64,000 bases of DNA from Plasmopara viticola (lineage: Eukaryota > Oomycota > Peronosporomycetes > Peronosporales > Peronosporaceae). Positions 37,351 through 50,095 of the stretch are shown piece after piece. The stretch is from NCBI GenBank assembly GCA_001695595.3, contig MBPM02000034.1, positions 496,001 through 560,000 on the forward strand. Reading direction: 5' to 3'. The notes below the pieces were generated by a model, which was not told the DNA's origin, searched no databases, and saw only the letters and a list, made by a program, of their open reading frames with translations. Position 1 is the first letter of the stretch. Each line of letters opens with the position of its first letter. The translations under genes were made by a program, and so were the position numbers.

Positions 37351-40300
37351 ATGTTGGCCATTGGACAGAGAGTTGAGTATTTATGAGGCTTTCGGCAGGC
37401 CGGAAGTTAAGTTCACTGCGAATTAAAGTGCTATCCCAACACAATAATGATATTTCGTGCTGGACGCATCGATGAAAAGGTTACGAATATCCTCAAGGCT
37501 CCGGAAACACCCCGAAGAACCGCAGCTAGACCTACAAAAACTGACAAATTCTGTCGCACAGGACTTGCTAAATGTTTAATAAGTCGTAAAGGCGAAACAA
37601 GAGCAGTCTTTGTCCGCACTTCTTGACCGCCAAAGTTAGCCGCACCTTCATGCTGAGCGCTAAGTGAAGAAAAGAAAAATTGACAAATGCAATGAGCTTC
37701 TTGTGAAGCGTCACGATTATATCGCTTCACAGAGCTAATTAAGGACATATAATTGGCTCTGGCAAAATTGACCAAAGGCTTGAAATTTGATGCAGCGATT
37801 ACTTCGAAAGAAATATGGGTTTACCAGGTCTCACGCTGAGGTGGGGTGGAACTAAGCTTAGAAACTTTCTGTCTAGCTCTGACTGTGATAAAGAAAAAGC
37901 ATTTTCGGGGTTAATTATCTCAAGACCACTAAGTGGTCGACTCTAATTCTCAATTTACGGACGTAGAGGATTGTTCAAGCAAGAGAATAAACCAGGTTTT
38001 TCAATCTAGGTTTGTCGATTACAGAAATGATGCATTCCCTAGGATAACTACAAGCGTTTGCAAGCCACCGTATACGGGCATCTTACAACTCCAAATTAAT
38101 TTGTTGAAGAGAGTGTACGTAGAGCTAAGAATCCGCGCAGGGCCATGATAGGTCAAGCAAGAGCAATGGTTTTACAATCCACTGGAAACGAACAATGACT
38201 TAAGTTTTGAATAAAAAACTCCCCTGAACTGTAACTGATTTCTTAAACATTAAGATTCACATGTGCAACTGAAGTGTCTACTTAGCAAATGACTATTTTT
38301 GTTTTTCTTGAAGACTAATATTTTTCTTGGATTAGCTAAAAACGTTCTTTCTTGGACACAAAGAATTAGATTCGACGTATTGGTAAATAATAATAGTGCT
38401 CGGCCGCAAAGCTATAAAGGATGAAAGCGGTAGCGTAGAATGCGCAATAAGTCTGAAAATTTTACACTCATTAGCACCCTGCTTACTCTGTACAAAAATT
38501 CCGTTAAACAAAAAAAAGAAATGACCTTTATTATTTTTTTAAAAACTGTCTTGGATGACACTAAGCAGGACCTTTATGCAATAAGATGATTTTAATTGAA
38601 AAGTATCCACTGAGTCGGTATTATGGTATTATTTTAATTATATATGTCTCAGGAGGTGATCTCACAATTAAATTAGAGTCACAGACTCACATTGAACTAA
38701 TTGTTTAAAAAATTAGCCTCTAGCCTAACAAACATATTTTTCGATATTAAAATTATTACAGTTGTTCTTAATGCAGGTAAAAGAAATTGATGACTCGCCT
38801 TTTTCGCTCCGTTCCAGCTTTAATTTGCCTAAATTTCTGACTTTTATCACGTATGTGCATCTATAAGAAAAACACATGATGATGAAGGGAAAGTTCAGAG
38901 AGAGGTGCGTCAAAAATTAAATCATTTGGGAACCAAATCCTGCGTGACACGACAGTGTCCCATCATCATAAGAACAGTGTCACGTTATGACGCGTTTGTT
39001 TGCGCATAACACGAGGCGAAAAAAATTGGGAGCAGATAAAAAATATTTAGTGTCAGAATGCGGAATGGTAAGTTGTCCATCGCACATGCTTATAATTAGA
39101 TGAATGTGGCCACTATCCCGATACAGATGCGAATACAAGAAATGATGTGTTCACTGTTTGGCACATATATCGTATTGTCAACTATTTATGACATAATTTA
39201 AACCGCAATCAGGCCTTAAAGCGGTGTGCACTTTATTTTCCTAACTTTCACTCATCTAATTTCGCAATGATTTGAGTCTGAAAGGGCGCATGAGCAGGCA
39301 TACGTCGATGACAAATTCTTTTAAAGTACAGAAAAACGAAAGCAAAAAATCAAATTGTCCAACAGCGAGCGGTGCCCAAAAAGCTGCATGTCAATACAGC
39401 TAAGAGCATCTTTAGCGCGTCTTAAAGTCTATTTTTGGGTGCTTTGGTGAAATGCAAGAAGGTCTCGAGGCTAGAGAACAAGGTATACAGGCACCTGATG
39501 GCTTGTCAACGCTTGAGTTGCGTACTCTAAATGCCGGTCATTAGCTATGGCAAAAGATTCGGAGGCTTAAATAATTAATTTTCCGTTTCTTTTTTAATTT
39601 GTTGAGCGAGTGACACAACAGCGTGAACAATATTTTAGGGCAACGTCGTTGCCAGGGCCAAAGTCCCAGTTTCTGGCTAAGTGAAGAGAATATTATTATC
39701 GTCTAAGAATTCTTTCACCCACTTTAGTGAGAGCATCCTGACGTCGTAGACGCTCTGGGTCGCTGCTAACAACTTCATAAATAAAACATACGCTTCCTTC
39801 CGCTAAAAAGGCGCAGGAAGTGCTCAAGACACGAGAAAAGCTTCGCTTGAAAGTTTTAGATAGCACTGTAAAAGCAGTACCAATGAAAAGGCGGGGCTAC
39901 GTATCATAACGACAGTCGACGACGAGCTTGTAGTCGTATCAGTTTCTATTGAAGACATTAATTACCTCACACATCGAATTTGCCAAAGCTTTCACGAAGT
40001 CCAAGCAGAAAATTCACCTTTATGTGCTTTTGTTTTCATGGCTTTAAGATCTATTTATCGTTTTTAAAGAGACGGGGTGGATACCACAGTACGATTTGCA
40101 ATAAAGGCACCAAATCTCCACGATTTTTAATTCACTGAGGGATCCTGCATAATCTTAATTGCGGAGCTCACAAGTTGGCTCTGAAAGCTGGACAGGTCTT
40201 ACTTTGACCACTTGTGAAGTTCGAAGCAACGTTCTAAGCGATTGCAACCAGCTCATTCGGCATGAGCTAGCAATTTGCTTGCAAATTTCTTTCGACGTAC

Positions 40301-41799
40301 AATGCGTCATTGCCTCATCAAGGTTGTTAGTTGTAGCCTTCAGCTCATCGAGCAAAACTAATTAGTCAATCGCCGTTTCCGAAGTGCGCATTGTTGCTCG
40401 CTAGATCGCGGTGCACGACGAACGGACGTGCGAGTTTAAAATCTGGGTGAGCGTGTTACTAATCAGGATCACGTAATGGTACGAGGTATTGGTCTACCCG
40501 AAGAGCTCAGACTTTATCGCAGAAGCACTCGACTCTTCACGTTTTTGGCAAGTAATAGTCAATTATAAGGAATATGTCATGTTGCTTTTAAGTAAAGGTG
40601 GTCACCCGAGAGCGCATTGAAAACATTCGATCGTCATCGGACGGCAAATTTTGCTTATTTCGGAATGCCTCATGGTATCGGACATTGTGAGTCTGTTTTG
40701 AGTTCAGAGGATGGGGTCTGTATCAGATTCTGACGACGCACAAGGTATGAGCAAGAATGACCTGGTAAAATTTCAACCAGCAACAGTCCTTTATGTATTG
40801 GAAAATATGCGTGTCGGCTCTAGAAATTTTTATACAAGCTTCTAAGATGAGTATCGACTTTTATGGACTCTAAGAGTGCAGAACTCAATTGGAAAAGTGT
40901 ACGATGAAGCCAAGACACCAAGTGAATGTCACACTAGCTACTACCTCAAGTGATGTCACGAATATCAACGAGTAGGGGAAAGTAAGAATTTAAGGAGTCA
41001 TTAGATTAGCGATACGACTGCTACCTTTGTATAATAGATAGAAACATATTCGATGCTAGAGAGTAATCTTGGAGCAACTGCTTCACAGAAAACCGAATTG
41101 GCATATCAAAACAAGTCCGGCCTACTTCGAAGAAATTAGTTGGATTTGACATTCTAGACCGATTTTAAAGCTTGTAGTCAGGCAGGCGGCTAGTATAGAC
41201 TCTGGATAGAGAGTAAGGGCCAAAGCTCTGAACTCATGCTTTCTGTAGGCAAATAGCTGTAGCTGATTTGTTTGGTGCCACCATTACCTAGCCATAAAGC
41301 TGGAGGACCGATTACTCAACAGCTGTTTCGCCTAAAAGAAGCCTCGGCTTACGCCCCACTGTTTATCTCAAGTGTTGATCGCACTCGTACACACTTTTTT
41401 ACTAACATCAATTTGTAAAGGTAAAGTCCGGCCGTTTAGCCGCTCCTTGCCCATCAAGAATTGCTTTGCTTCCATAAAAACCACGAAGTGGAGCAGAGGC
41501 TCTTTAGTGACACAAAAGCTCTATGTTAAGTAGTGCGGTGGTCTCGCTCTATTTATCGTCTGCCTTTTTCTGAAACCGAGAAAACATTAATTTGAACTTG
41601 ATGCGCTACTATAATCACCTCAAGAAGAAAGCTAATAAAAGAACTTTAAGCCAACTGGTGCCGTGCGAAAATGTTCTTTCCTATGTCACAATACAGCGGT
41701 CCCTACCACAATTGGTCGTCAGATTTATTATTTTTTTGCACGAAGTCCATCCATCAAGCGGTAGCGTACCGCAAGTCAGCGTCTACGTAAATTCAAAGG
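37351..41799. other. no confidently recognised gene
   Basis: Long AT-rich stretch with only short frames. Possible but unproven transposon scraps occur near 37440-37775 and 40140-40365. A short inverted pair CGTGACAC/GTGTCACG lies at about 38943-38984. Confidence 0.5.
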
Positions 41800-42750
41800 G
41801 GTTCACTTGCGCTTCGATCTTCAAGGTCGCTTGTGCATATATAAGTGGAAGCAGTGCATTCTACACGCTATAAAAAGACCTAGGAACCCGGAAGCAGCCC
41901 AATATTCCATTTATAGAATGGCAAGGCACAATTTAATGCGACTACTGAGGGCGTACCTTTTCCGAGCATCGCATTTGTTGGACCTTCCACCGAAAATTTT
42001 GGCCCATGAGAGTTCAGGTGAAGTCACCCATATATGTATCCTGTATTTTGTCCAACTGAAGTGTCTTATCATCTACAAGTACATATGAAGTGATCGCATG
42101 TGCGTGCGTCTTGAAGAATCTAAAAATGGTGCTTGCTTCTTCTGCTGCTGCGACGACTTTTTCGTCATTCAGCTTAATCATGCATTCAATTGATTTTTGG
42201 ATATTTGTAGCTTGCACGGTATCAGTCTATCATTTTCTATCGAGCTATCGATCGAGGTTAATAAAGTTACGACGTGGATGAAACAATTACTTCTTTTACA
42301 GCTGCGCCAATAGATTGGCCACGCGTCACAGCAGTTGACAAGGCCACTTTAACACGTCTCGTGCACGAAAGTGAGTGATGCTCCTCTTTTTACATATTGC
42401 AAAATGCTGCTGGACGACTTCCTGGTGATAAACAACAAGTGTAGATGGGCAAACCGCGCAAGAGAGAAATGTTCTCCACATCGAAAGAGGCCAGTCGGAC
42501 AGAGGTTTGTGCGCTACAAAAAGAAGATCAAGCAAGGACTTCGGCATACGAGTAGTCATTTAGCGATTTCCAAAGTACAGCTCATGGCGTAGCAGAGGCT
42601 ACCGTGTTGTTAAGCAGTGGTCAAGACAGAGTTTCTACGCGGTGAGAAGTACGAAGAAGTGAGTGGATCTTCCACAGGACTTCGATTTGCTTCAGAATTC
42701 GGCAGTGTGCGAGTGGCAAGGGCCATTATTGCTGTGTGACGTTTCCATAA
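41800..42750 (+). pseudogene. possible gypsy integrase C-terminal relic
   Basis: Weak plus-strand resemblance only: GEVTHICILYF near 42020 resembles the start of an integrase core, and LLDDFLVINNKCRWANRAREK near 42410-42460 resembles the GDFVLVA...W-G-- segment that follows the core in gypsy integrases. No catalytic triad can be placed. This could be coincidence. Confidence 0.3.
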
Positions 42751-43440
42751 TAGTTTACCGTGGACTTGCTGTCATCGACTACACCTCCTTTTATATGTAC
42801 TCATCTCCGGTAACATCACGAACGGGGGCATCTCGCTAAAACTTTGATCAAAACTCGTCATGGACTTTTCAATCTGAAAAATTAGGTCCATTTTGTTTAC
42901 GATGTCAAAACTCGGGCTCATCCCCAGCTGGTAAGACGATGGCTATAGCAAGGTTCCACTAAAGCTTGTACCGCTCCTCATTTTCCTTACCACTCGAAAA
43001 CTGAAGTGTCTGTGAACCCCCGAGCAAATCCGATCACAGCGCAGGCGATCCCGTCATGACTAAGGAAGTGATTTCGTTATAATATATATTTCTTGGGAAG
43101 CACTTTGGTAGTAAATTCCTCTTGACTCGTCGCTAAAGACGTAAGCTCAACTTTTGGTGCAGGCTCATCCAGAAATTGGCTTTGTTAAGGATGCACCCTT
43201 ACAGGTGGAAGCAATCGTTCTGACGATTGTCTTGGCCTTTCGTAAGATGACTAATTAGCAGTTAGGCCGATTTTTATTACAAAGGCCATAGGAGAAGGTG
43301 AATGACATCCACTTCGTTATAAGTGGAAGTAGTATAAGGCTTGCGGAGGGATAAAATTGAGTTTCTTCTAAGACAGAGCCGTTTGAAATAAGCGGGTACT
43401 GGTGCTCAAAAAATTTCCATTATTTTGATACGGGCCGTGA
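42751..43440. other. no recognisable gene
   Basis: The transition between the gypsy-like scraps and the viral block. No motif was found on either strand. Confidence 0.45.
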
Positions 43441-43446
43441 TGATAA

Positions 43447-43532
43447 GAGCTTTAATAGAAATTGTAGATGGAGTAATGCCATCATCATGAGCTTTAATAA
43501 GTATTGTAGGTGGAGTAATGCCACCATCATGT
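43447..43532. repeat. two-copy 42-bp tandem repeat
   Basis: GAGCTTTAAT begins at 43447 and again at 43489. The copies continue through GTAATGCCA(T/C)CATCAT with few differences. The 42-bp period is a multiple of three and no stop interrupts it on the minus strand, so it could encode a 14-residue repeat. It marks the left side of the viral block. Confidence 0.75.
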
Positions 43533-44114
43533 GCATGTCATTGCTTAGAAAGAGAAAAAGCTCAATCTTACTTTATAAAATAAACAAGTCGTTAAACTGT
43601 AAAGTATTGCATTCTTCGAGCAATTAAGACCAGGAAAATTGTACAGCCGCCCATCGAAAGACTGCTGCCTTTCCAGCTCGGTTTCTCCGCTCGATGTGCT
43701 GAGGTCAATGATTTCAACACTTAAGTATTCATTTAAGATTTGAAATCATTAGCTTCAGCTTGAAACCCAAATCCATACGTTCTCTGTGAGCCTTCAATTA
43801 TCTCAACGAATCTTCCTCATTACCAATGTCCTCAAAATCATATTCACTATTCATTGCACTCATTACGGGTACTGCCTGCATACCTGGTGAAGTCATAGAT
43901 GAAGCTGCGTGTACTCCGCTGAAGTCAGTGTAGGTGTTGCTTTTACCCCCATCTTTACCATTGACACATTACTTGCGATACAATTGAGTTCCTCAGCAAT
44001 TGTTGGGGCAACGAAGTATCTATAGCTTGATCCAGATCAGTAGCTCATTGCGTTAGTTTGTATCAATTATTCCTATGCGTGCTAATTGAAGCTTCTCACT
44101 CCTCAGCGAGTTCC

Positions 44115-45003
44115 TTTACTTTTAATTTTTTGATCACGGAGAGGTTTAAAATTCTGAAAACATTTTGGAGTTCTCTATGCACAGCTATATAAAAATGTTA
44201 TTAGTTGCTTCTATCAAGAATAAATAGCATAACCAAAAAATTGAAGTCTTTAAAGCTAAATTTTTTTAAAGTTCTGATACCCATACTCAGAGTAATATTA
44301 CTGCATGCTCCATCAATAATTGATTGCCATAAACATTCACATGGTTAAATTGAGATCAACCGACCATCCGATGTTCCTTGAGGACTGAACGATATCAGGT
44401 GGTGTGCTTACTCGATTATAAGTGAGGTTACAGCAACTCCTGACAGGTTTTGCTTGTGAGGGGATATTGCAAAGAGACTTGTTTGTCGTTTAAATGCTCG
44501 TTAGGTACGTCGCTGGACTCAATCCAATCACATTCGAAAACCCATTGTTTGAAACATTGATTCAAGAAAGATTAGTAGCGGTTGGTAATTTAATGAGTAT
44601 AAATCAGTCGATGGACGAGAATATCCACTGAGGACAGAAGTTAGTGTTGCCGAGCAAGTGATCTCGCAGGACTAGTAAGTTGCATTTTCTCTCATAGTGA
44701 TATACACAACGTTATTACCTTGAGAATCAATCAGATATGCACCAATACTAACTAGTTGAGACTGAATATAGCTTAAAATATCTGCATACGAATAGTGCCG
44801 ATTAAGAAGCGAGAATGAAACAGATTGTTAAGTCGCATCAGCTGGGACTAAAATACTTCACGTGTTGTTGCTATACAAACTTTCATCAATGTTAAATTGA
44901 GGGTTGTATATGTGCAAGCTCGACAGAGCAATTTCTTGATTTTTGAATTTCACGCTTGATCCCGTAAAGTTGAATCTGAATGTATATATAAGCCATCGGA
45001 AAC
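44115..45003 (-). pseudogene. PLV penton / minor capsid protein relic
   Basis: The minus frame from 45003 reads FNFTGSSVKFKNQEIALSS, then SLHIYNPQFNI, a decayed SNNT segment, SYADILSYIQSQLVSIGAY and NNVVYITMRENATY. It continues in shifted frames with FSNVIGLSPATY, STPPDIVQSS and an end near 44130. This succession (strands with an NNT segment, the Y-Y--DI--YIQ--L---G-Y-- block, the N-VY stretch and the VIG--P-T) is the layout of the small single-jelly-roll capsid proteins of PLVs, which form the pentameric vertices. Stops occur at least three times before the first frameshift. Confidence 0.7.
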
Positions 45004-45079
45004 AAAAAAAATGACAGTGCTCGTCAAACTCAGTTTGTCGTGTAAAAAGCCTGCTCTATATTCCACGAGAGATATTCAT

Positions 45080-45560
45080 TCAAACTTCACCTTTGAAAAA
45101 TTTTCGAATTTGTTGCTTCACAGAATCTATAAACAACATCTGTCCCGTTTCAGATGTTGCATCTTTGTAATACATGTAGTACATCTTCACTACTTCTAGG
45201 TAGATTAAAATCTTCCAAGATGAGCTGTAGGTCGCGTTTTAGGAATTCTTTTTAATGGCAATGTATCCAGTATTCAATCTAATCATTTTGTCTGCAGCAA
45301 AAGACTATGAGCTATGAATATTGCTAAAAGTCATGTGTGCCTTTTTCGAGTGAAGAAAGGACTTAACAAACCTCTCTGAAGCTTCTTTTCGTTTCAAAAA
45401 TCCTTAATAATGTGTTGTAGAACGTTTGGAATCTCTTTGATCGCATCAACACTTAGAGGAGCATCAGGATAATAAAACGTCACTAATCTTGTAGTTTTTA
45501 TTAGGTGTTGTGGTATAAATCTTGATCAGGGTTGGGGGCTATGATGTGGAAGTGGCTATA
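45080..45560 (-). pseudogene. PLV packaging ATPase (FtsK/A32 type), C-terminal relic
   Basis: Minus-strand pieces: IKEIPNVLQHIIKDF (45460-45420), KMIRLNTGYIAI (45290-45255), then one phase over RDLQLILEDFNLP (45235-45195), and DATSETGQMLFIDS (45160-45115) followed by a basic end. They follow the latter half of the A32-like genome-packaging ATPase, in which a conserved N-(T)-Y-(I) strand, an R-L--I--E-(N)LP helix and a -AT---GQ-L-ID strand come after the Walker B region. The Walker A half is not visible. The call rests on the order of several short matches. Confidence 0.6.
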
Positions 45561-45799
45561 GACGTGTGGAGACTCTATAAGTATATGGAAAGCTAGATTT
45601 GAGAAAGCAGCAAAACTTGTGCCTAATACTATCATTTGAGAGAAATCTGCATACCAAACTTTTCATTTACTCCAAACGGGTTCTGTTTAAGAGCATCCAC
45701 CAAAATCAGGAATTAAAGTCATATCGCGCCGAGGGTGCTCCTTAGTAATCTCCGATTACAGATCTTGTATGACAAACCTATATGTTATATTATCATTTT

Positions 45800-48330
45800 A
45801 CAAAATGCTACAACAATTATGTTCCATCCTTGTACAATCCATCCGACTATATTGGACCATTAATTGCTTGAGTTATAGTATTGGCGATTTGCGAAATAAC
45901 AATAGAATTGAAGTAAATAACACTTCGATTTTGCTCATTACCGGAAATATCTATTAAAACGGAACAACAACTGATTTGAATGCGCTGTCGGGTATTACAC
46001 CAGAAACAGCTTCCGCTGGGTAATTGATCGCTGTTGAATCAAATAAGGACATCGCGAACATCAATTATCTTCAGCATCGCAAATAAGAGGAATTCTTCAA
46101 ACAGCTGCACAGCCTAATATTCCATCTCCAGGAACAACTTCATCAACAATGAATATCAGTTGATCTACTCCATTAGCTGTTGAATAATTCCCTATCGAGC
46201 AGCACATGCTCATTATCTGCTGATTCTGTATCTGGAGATCAGATATTTGGTAGTACAACAGCGATAAGTTTTCATTTAAAAACAAATGGAAATAGAGAGA
46301 TAAAGAAAGGATCCACTGGTTTAGTAGGCATTAATAATCTGGCTCCTGGTAAACAACTAGATATCATCAGATCTACTGCTGGAAACAATGCACTCTGTCA
46401 GGGACAGTTATCTATCAACAGTAATTTGGTGTAATGCAATGTTGTCTCCGAGAACTTAATAGTTCTCCACTAATGTTTACTGTAAACAATAGTGCTACTT
46501 TCATTTCAAATTACGCTATCAGCAAGTACATTATCAGCTACTGCTTTAGCTGGAACAATGCTAACATCAGCACAACCAAATATTACATCCACGGGGACTT
46601 TAACGACTTCTGCAACTACAGCAATTACTGGAATGCATCAAACCGCTGCTTAGCTTAATTTCACATCTCCTGGAACGTTGTCTAATTTATAAAGTAGTGA
46701 ACAATTACCTTACGCAGTACTACAAATGGACAATAAATTTATGCCACCAATGTAATACAAATTAAGGGTTGTTCCATTTTAACAATGGGAATGTTTAGTT
46801 TGGAGCGTCTACAACAGACAATTTAGTATATCAAACAAGTAATACAGAAAGAATGACAATTGTTTCGTCATGAGCATTGATTGGAATTTCATCGCTAAGT
46901 GCTACGACATTTATTGGAACATTGAGCACTGCATCGAAACAATTGTCACATCGAATGGAGATTCAACATTACCAAGTTCGCTAACGATAGCAGATAGAAC
47001 TACTCCTCTATCAATAAGTACCTCAACCTCATCAAGCACCTTTTATTAACGAGTCAAAGAGTGGTGGTGCTCAGGAAATTAGTTCTTTTACAAGTCATAG
47101 TTTCTTCTTAAATGCAAAATATACTCGAAGAACAAAGTGTGATAACGCTTTCACGGTGGAATTATAGCTGGGTGGAACATGTATGACATCGTCGGCTACT
47201 AAATCAAGCTTTTCATCTGAAGCGACTGCTGGAACAGCAAGCTCATGTGGTTGATTCAAAAAGAAGCACAACAACATTGCAAAAAAAATTAAAGAGCTCT
47301 GTTGCTACAACGACACCCGGTACGACTGATTCAGGTGGTTTTGGATTGATTATACAGACCACAGCTAATGCAAATGGTCAATATACCGTTGCAGGAATAG
47401 CTTCTAAAAATGCTTTTAGCGATGGCATGCCTCATGGAGTAATTTTATGCAACAAATAGCAGCTGCTAATGGTGATCTCGTATTTTTAACTCAGTCGGCA
47501 ACCACTAATGCATCAGAAGCTTTACCTTTTTATCAACTGGAGCTATTACTGTTAATGCTGCAGCTCACGCTGAAATTACTTGCTTTGGTTCCACAAACTA
47601 TGTCGATATTTCATACTATAAAGTATAAGATTTGCAATCAAACAATGTGTTGCTAATAATCTCTGTGATAAAATATTTCTGGAACAAACGCAACAAGTAC
47701 AAATGCTACTTGGATGGGCAATTTGACTAATAACGACTTGCAATTCGGAGTCAATGAGTCAATTACGATGATTCTCGACACAAATGGGCGTTTAAAAGTC
47801 GGAACAACATCACCGAGTACTACCATTCATGCTAGTGGAACTATTTCTCATACATTAAATGTTGTGGGATCTCTATATTCTACTAGACATTAACAGCATA
47901 CACTACAAATCAATTGGACCCGTTACGGTGAGCGTCGCAGCTATGTTTGTTGATCTGATTCAGTGGTATCGCATTATTGTACATCTGATCAAAGATGCAA
48001 GGACATTATCGACCAAGAAGAGACTGATTATTGCGGTAATTCTTATGACCTAAATGTTTATAGATCCAAATACGGAAGGTCAGATAGAACGGTTCTAAAG
48101 TCGTTTTGCTGGATTCATAAAATAACTCTCAATGACATCAAATAGAAATTTGAAGAAAGTGGATGAAACGACGTAGAAGAGTATCATATGAACATTGATC
48201 ATAATAAAGTTACAGCGATCAACTTCTCTATGATAAAAAACTACTCAATCGTGTGAAGAACTTGAAATGGAGCCGAAGCGAAGCTCAATAAATTGTCAAC
48301 AAAAAGCTTGGTTTTTTTGCCGGCTGACGG
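45800..48330 (+). pseudogene. PLV fibre / receptor-binding-like protein relic with S74-type chaperone end
   Basis: A Ser/Thr/Asn/Gly-rich plus-strand product in broken frames. It has repeats of the type GILQTAAQPNI-S-GT (46080) and LTSAQPNITSTGTLT (46558), and a VGINNLAPGKQLDI motif (46330). A GQYTVAGIASKNAF segment lies near 47380, and LDTNGRLKVGTTSPSTTI near 47775-47825. Such TAAQPNITS-GTL and GTTSP--L-V repeats are typical of phage and algal-virus fibres. The end (SDQRCKDI near 47985; DHNKVTAINFSMIKN near 48200) resembles the autoproteolytic intramolecular chaperone (peptidase S74) that trims phage fibres. It converges on the capsid gene. Confidence 0.65.
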
Positions 48331-50061
48331 ACAGGAATTCACTCATATTCATCCACTTCACCGGTTAAACGATCAATAGACATAGAGCGACTGTAAATGA
48401 CGAGAATTTGACAATTTAGTTCTTGACTGCAAGTATCGATCGAGAGCAGTCTGCAATTAGAACACGCGGACCAACATCCCATTTCTAGGAATCCAAAATT
48501 CCATTGCTAATCTCATACGATTGCTTGCTCCTGGAAGACAAGTCCATGGAGCACTGTCAAATGGGGATCGGAAATGTTCGATATTTATTGCGCTTACGAA
48601 ATGACCAATGCTGATTTCACAGAATGGGATTAAAGCAATGTAATTGATATTAATTAAAAGTTCTTCAAACTTTAAACTAACGAAAGCTAAACAAAGCGTT
48701 TTGCTGAGAGTTTTGTTGGACTGTGCCTGCTTTTGATTCAAAATACTGCGTGTAGCAATCGAGATAATTGATTTTTTTTTTAACTTTTTAGCAACAATTT
48801 GACTTTGATTCGTGATATCGTAGATGGCTGAGTCGTTGTTAATGGGAAGATTTAAGTAGAAGCCGAGATCTTTGTAATGCTGTTGAAGATAACGCCAAAA
48901 GCTACTCGAAGTGAACCAGCTTCACCGGTTGTAGATTTTCTTTTATTTGAATTACCTGGGGCCGCACTTGATTTATCACTAGAAGCACTAAGTAACCGTT
49001 TATGGATAGGGAAAATAAGCTTACTAAATCACCACTTGCGGTTGTGATATCAACAAAGCCGGTATTGTACGTCATTGTTAAATTAATTTGAGGGTTCGCA
49101 ACAAGTATCAATTCTTTGGAGATGGGATGGATATCAAACAAACGAAGCTTTAACATATGATTCCACGTACCAGCAACACCGCCTGGGGTAAAAAATACCA
49201 GCTACGTATTCACCAGTACTTTGTTGCTGATTTTTTTAAAAGGCATCACTTCGCGTTGTCGGCCAGGGTTTGTTGCTGTGATCGTTGCTCCAGTGACATC
49301 AGAGGTACCATTTGTTAAGGATTTCGAATTAGACGCTCATTTTGTCCGCTATTAAGAGATGGATTTGTTATTGGAATTACATCAGTAGCTACAGCTGTGG
49401 CAGCATTAAATAAACTATTCACAAAACCATCACTTTGTGTTAAAGGGGGTAAAGTTGTTACTACTTTGTAAGAAAATCAGACTGGCAACATCATCTGGAG
49501 TAAGATAGCAGCATGCACCGTTCTCATATAAATGATCATCACACCGTTTAGTTTGAGATCGCAAATTGTTCTAATAACTTTTTATTGTCATTGCTCGTAA
49601 TGACACTTTGACCCTTAAATTTAACCGCTAGCTTCTTTAATATGTTCTATACACCAGCTTTTAATTCTACCGCAAAACGATTTAAAAACCATTAAGAGCA
49701 GACGCGGACGAACATTTGACCGTTTCTACATAGGGAACGACTACATATGCATCTCGAAGACTTCCATAGCCAGCCGAGCCATTTAGATGTGAAGTCGCAT
49801 TAATTTTGACAGTTCCCGATTGTTACAAATTGTTGTTGTCTTCAACGACTCTACAATACGCTTGTCTTTGCTTACACTGACAACTGGATCTGGATTATTT
49901 ATTAAACCGAATAGAAACGAATCTGCTAATTGGGTACTTTCACGTGAAATTTCAGTACCTTCTACATTATGATTAGCTATATAAGCCTCACATAACGGTT
50001 TTAGAATTGTATACTTTTGGTGAATCGAATATGCTAATAAACAGCAAAAATGGCTGAACAT
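48330..50061 (-). pseudogene. PLV major capsid protein relic
   Basis: About 1.73 kb, the usual size for a PLV double-jelly-roll capsid gene. The N-terminal piece (50061-49783) contains ADSFLFGLINNPDPVVS. A shifted frame continues with SAGYGSLRDAYVVVPYVET (49775-49715), DDHLYENGACCYLTPDDVAS (49535-49480), TATNPGRQREVMPFKK (49280-49235), ANPQINLTMTYNTGF (49100-49060), APWTCLPGASNR (48560-48520) and a final NCQILVIYS strand. The DAY-VVPYV segment, the W-DDL/G--(L)-PDD segment and the NPQ-(N)L-(M)-NTG strand are the landmarks used for this call. Several frameshifts and stops break it. Confidence 0.7.
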
Positions 50062-50095
50062 TCATATTAATGAATTAATAGAATCGTTATCATTA

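Noticed and set aside
37431..37775. 114-codon minus frame as gypsy or other gene
   Set aside because: Resemblance to RNase H was too weak and no neighbouring segment supported it.
38943..38984. Short inverted pair CGTGACAC/GTGTCACG as transposon ends
   Set aside because: Only 8 bp, short spacer and no duplicated flank; could be chance.
40140..40365. Possible hAT-type transposase scrap (AHKLALKAGQVL-like)
   Set aside because: Only one short resemblance, frames broken, no domesticated core or ends visible.
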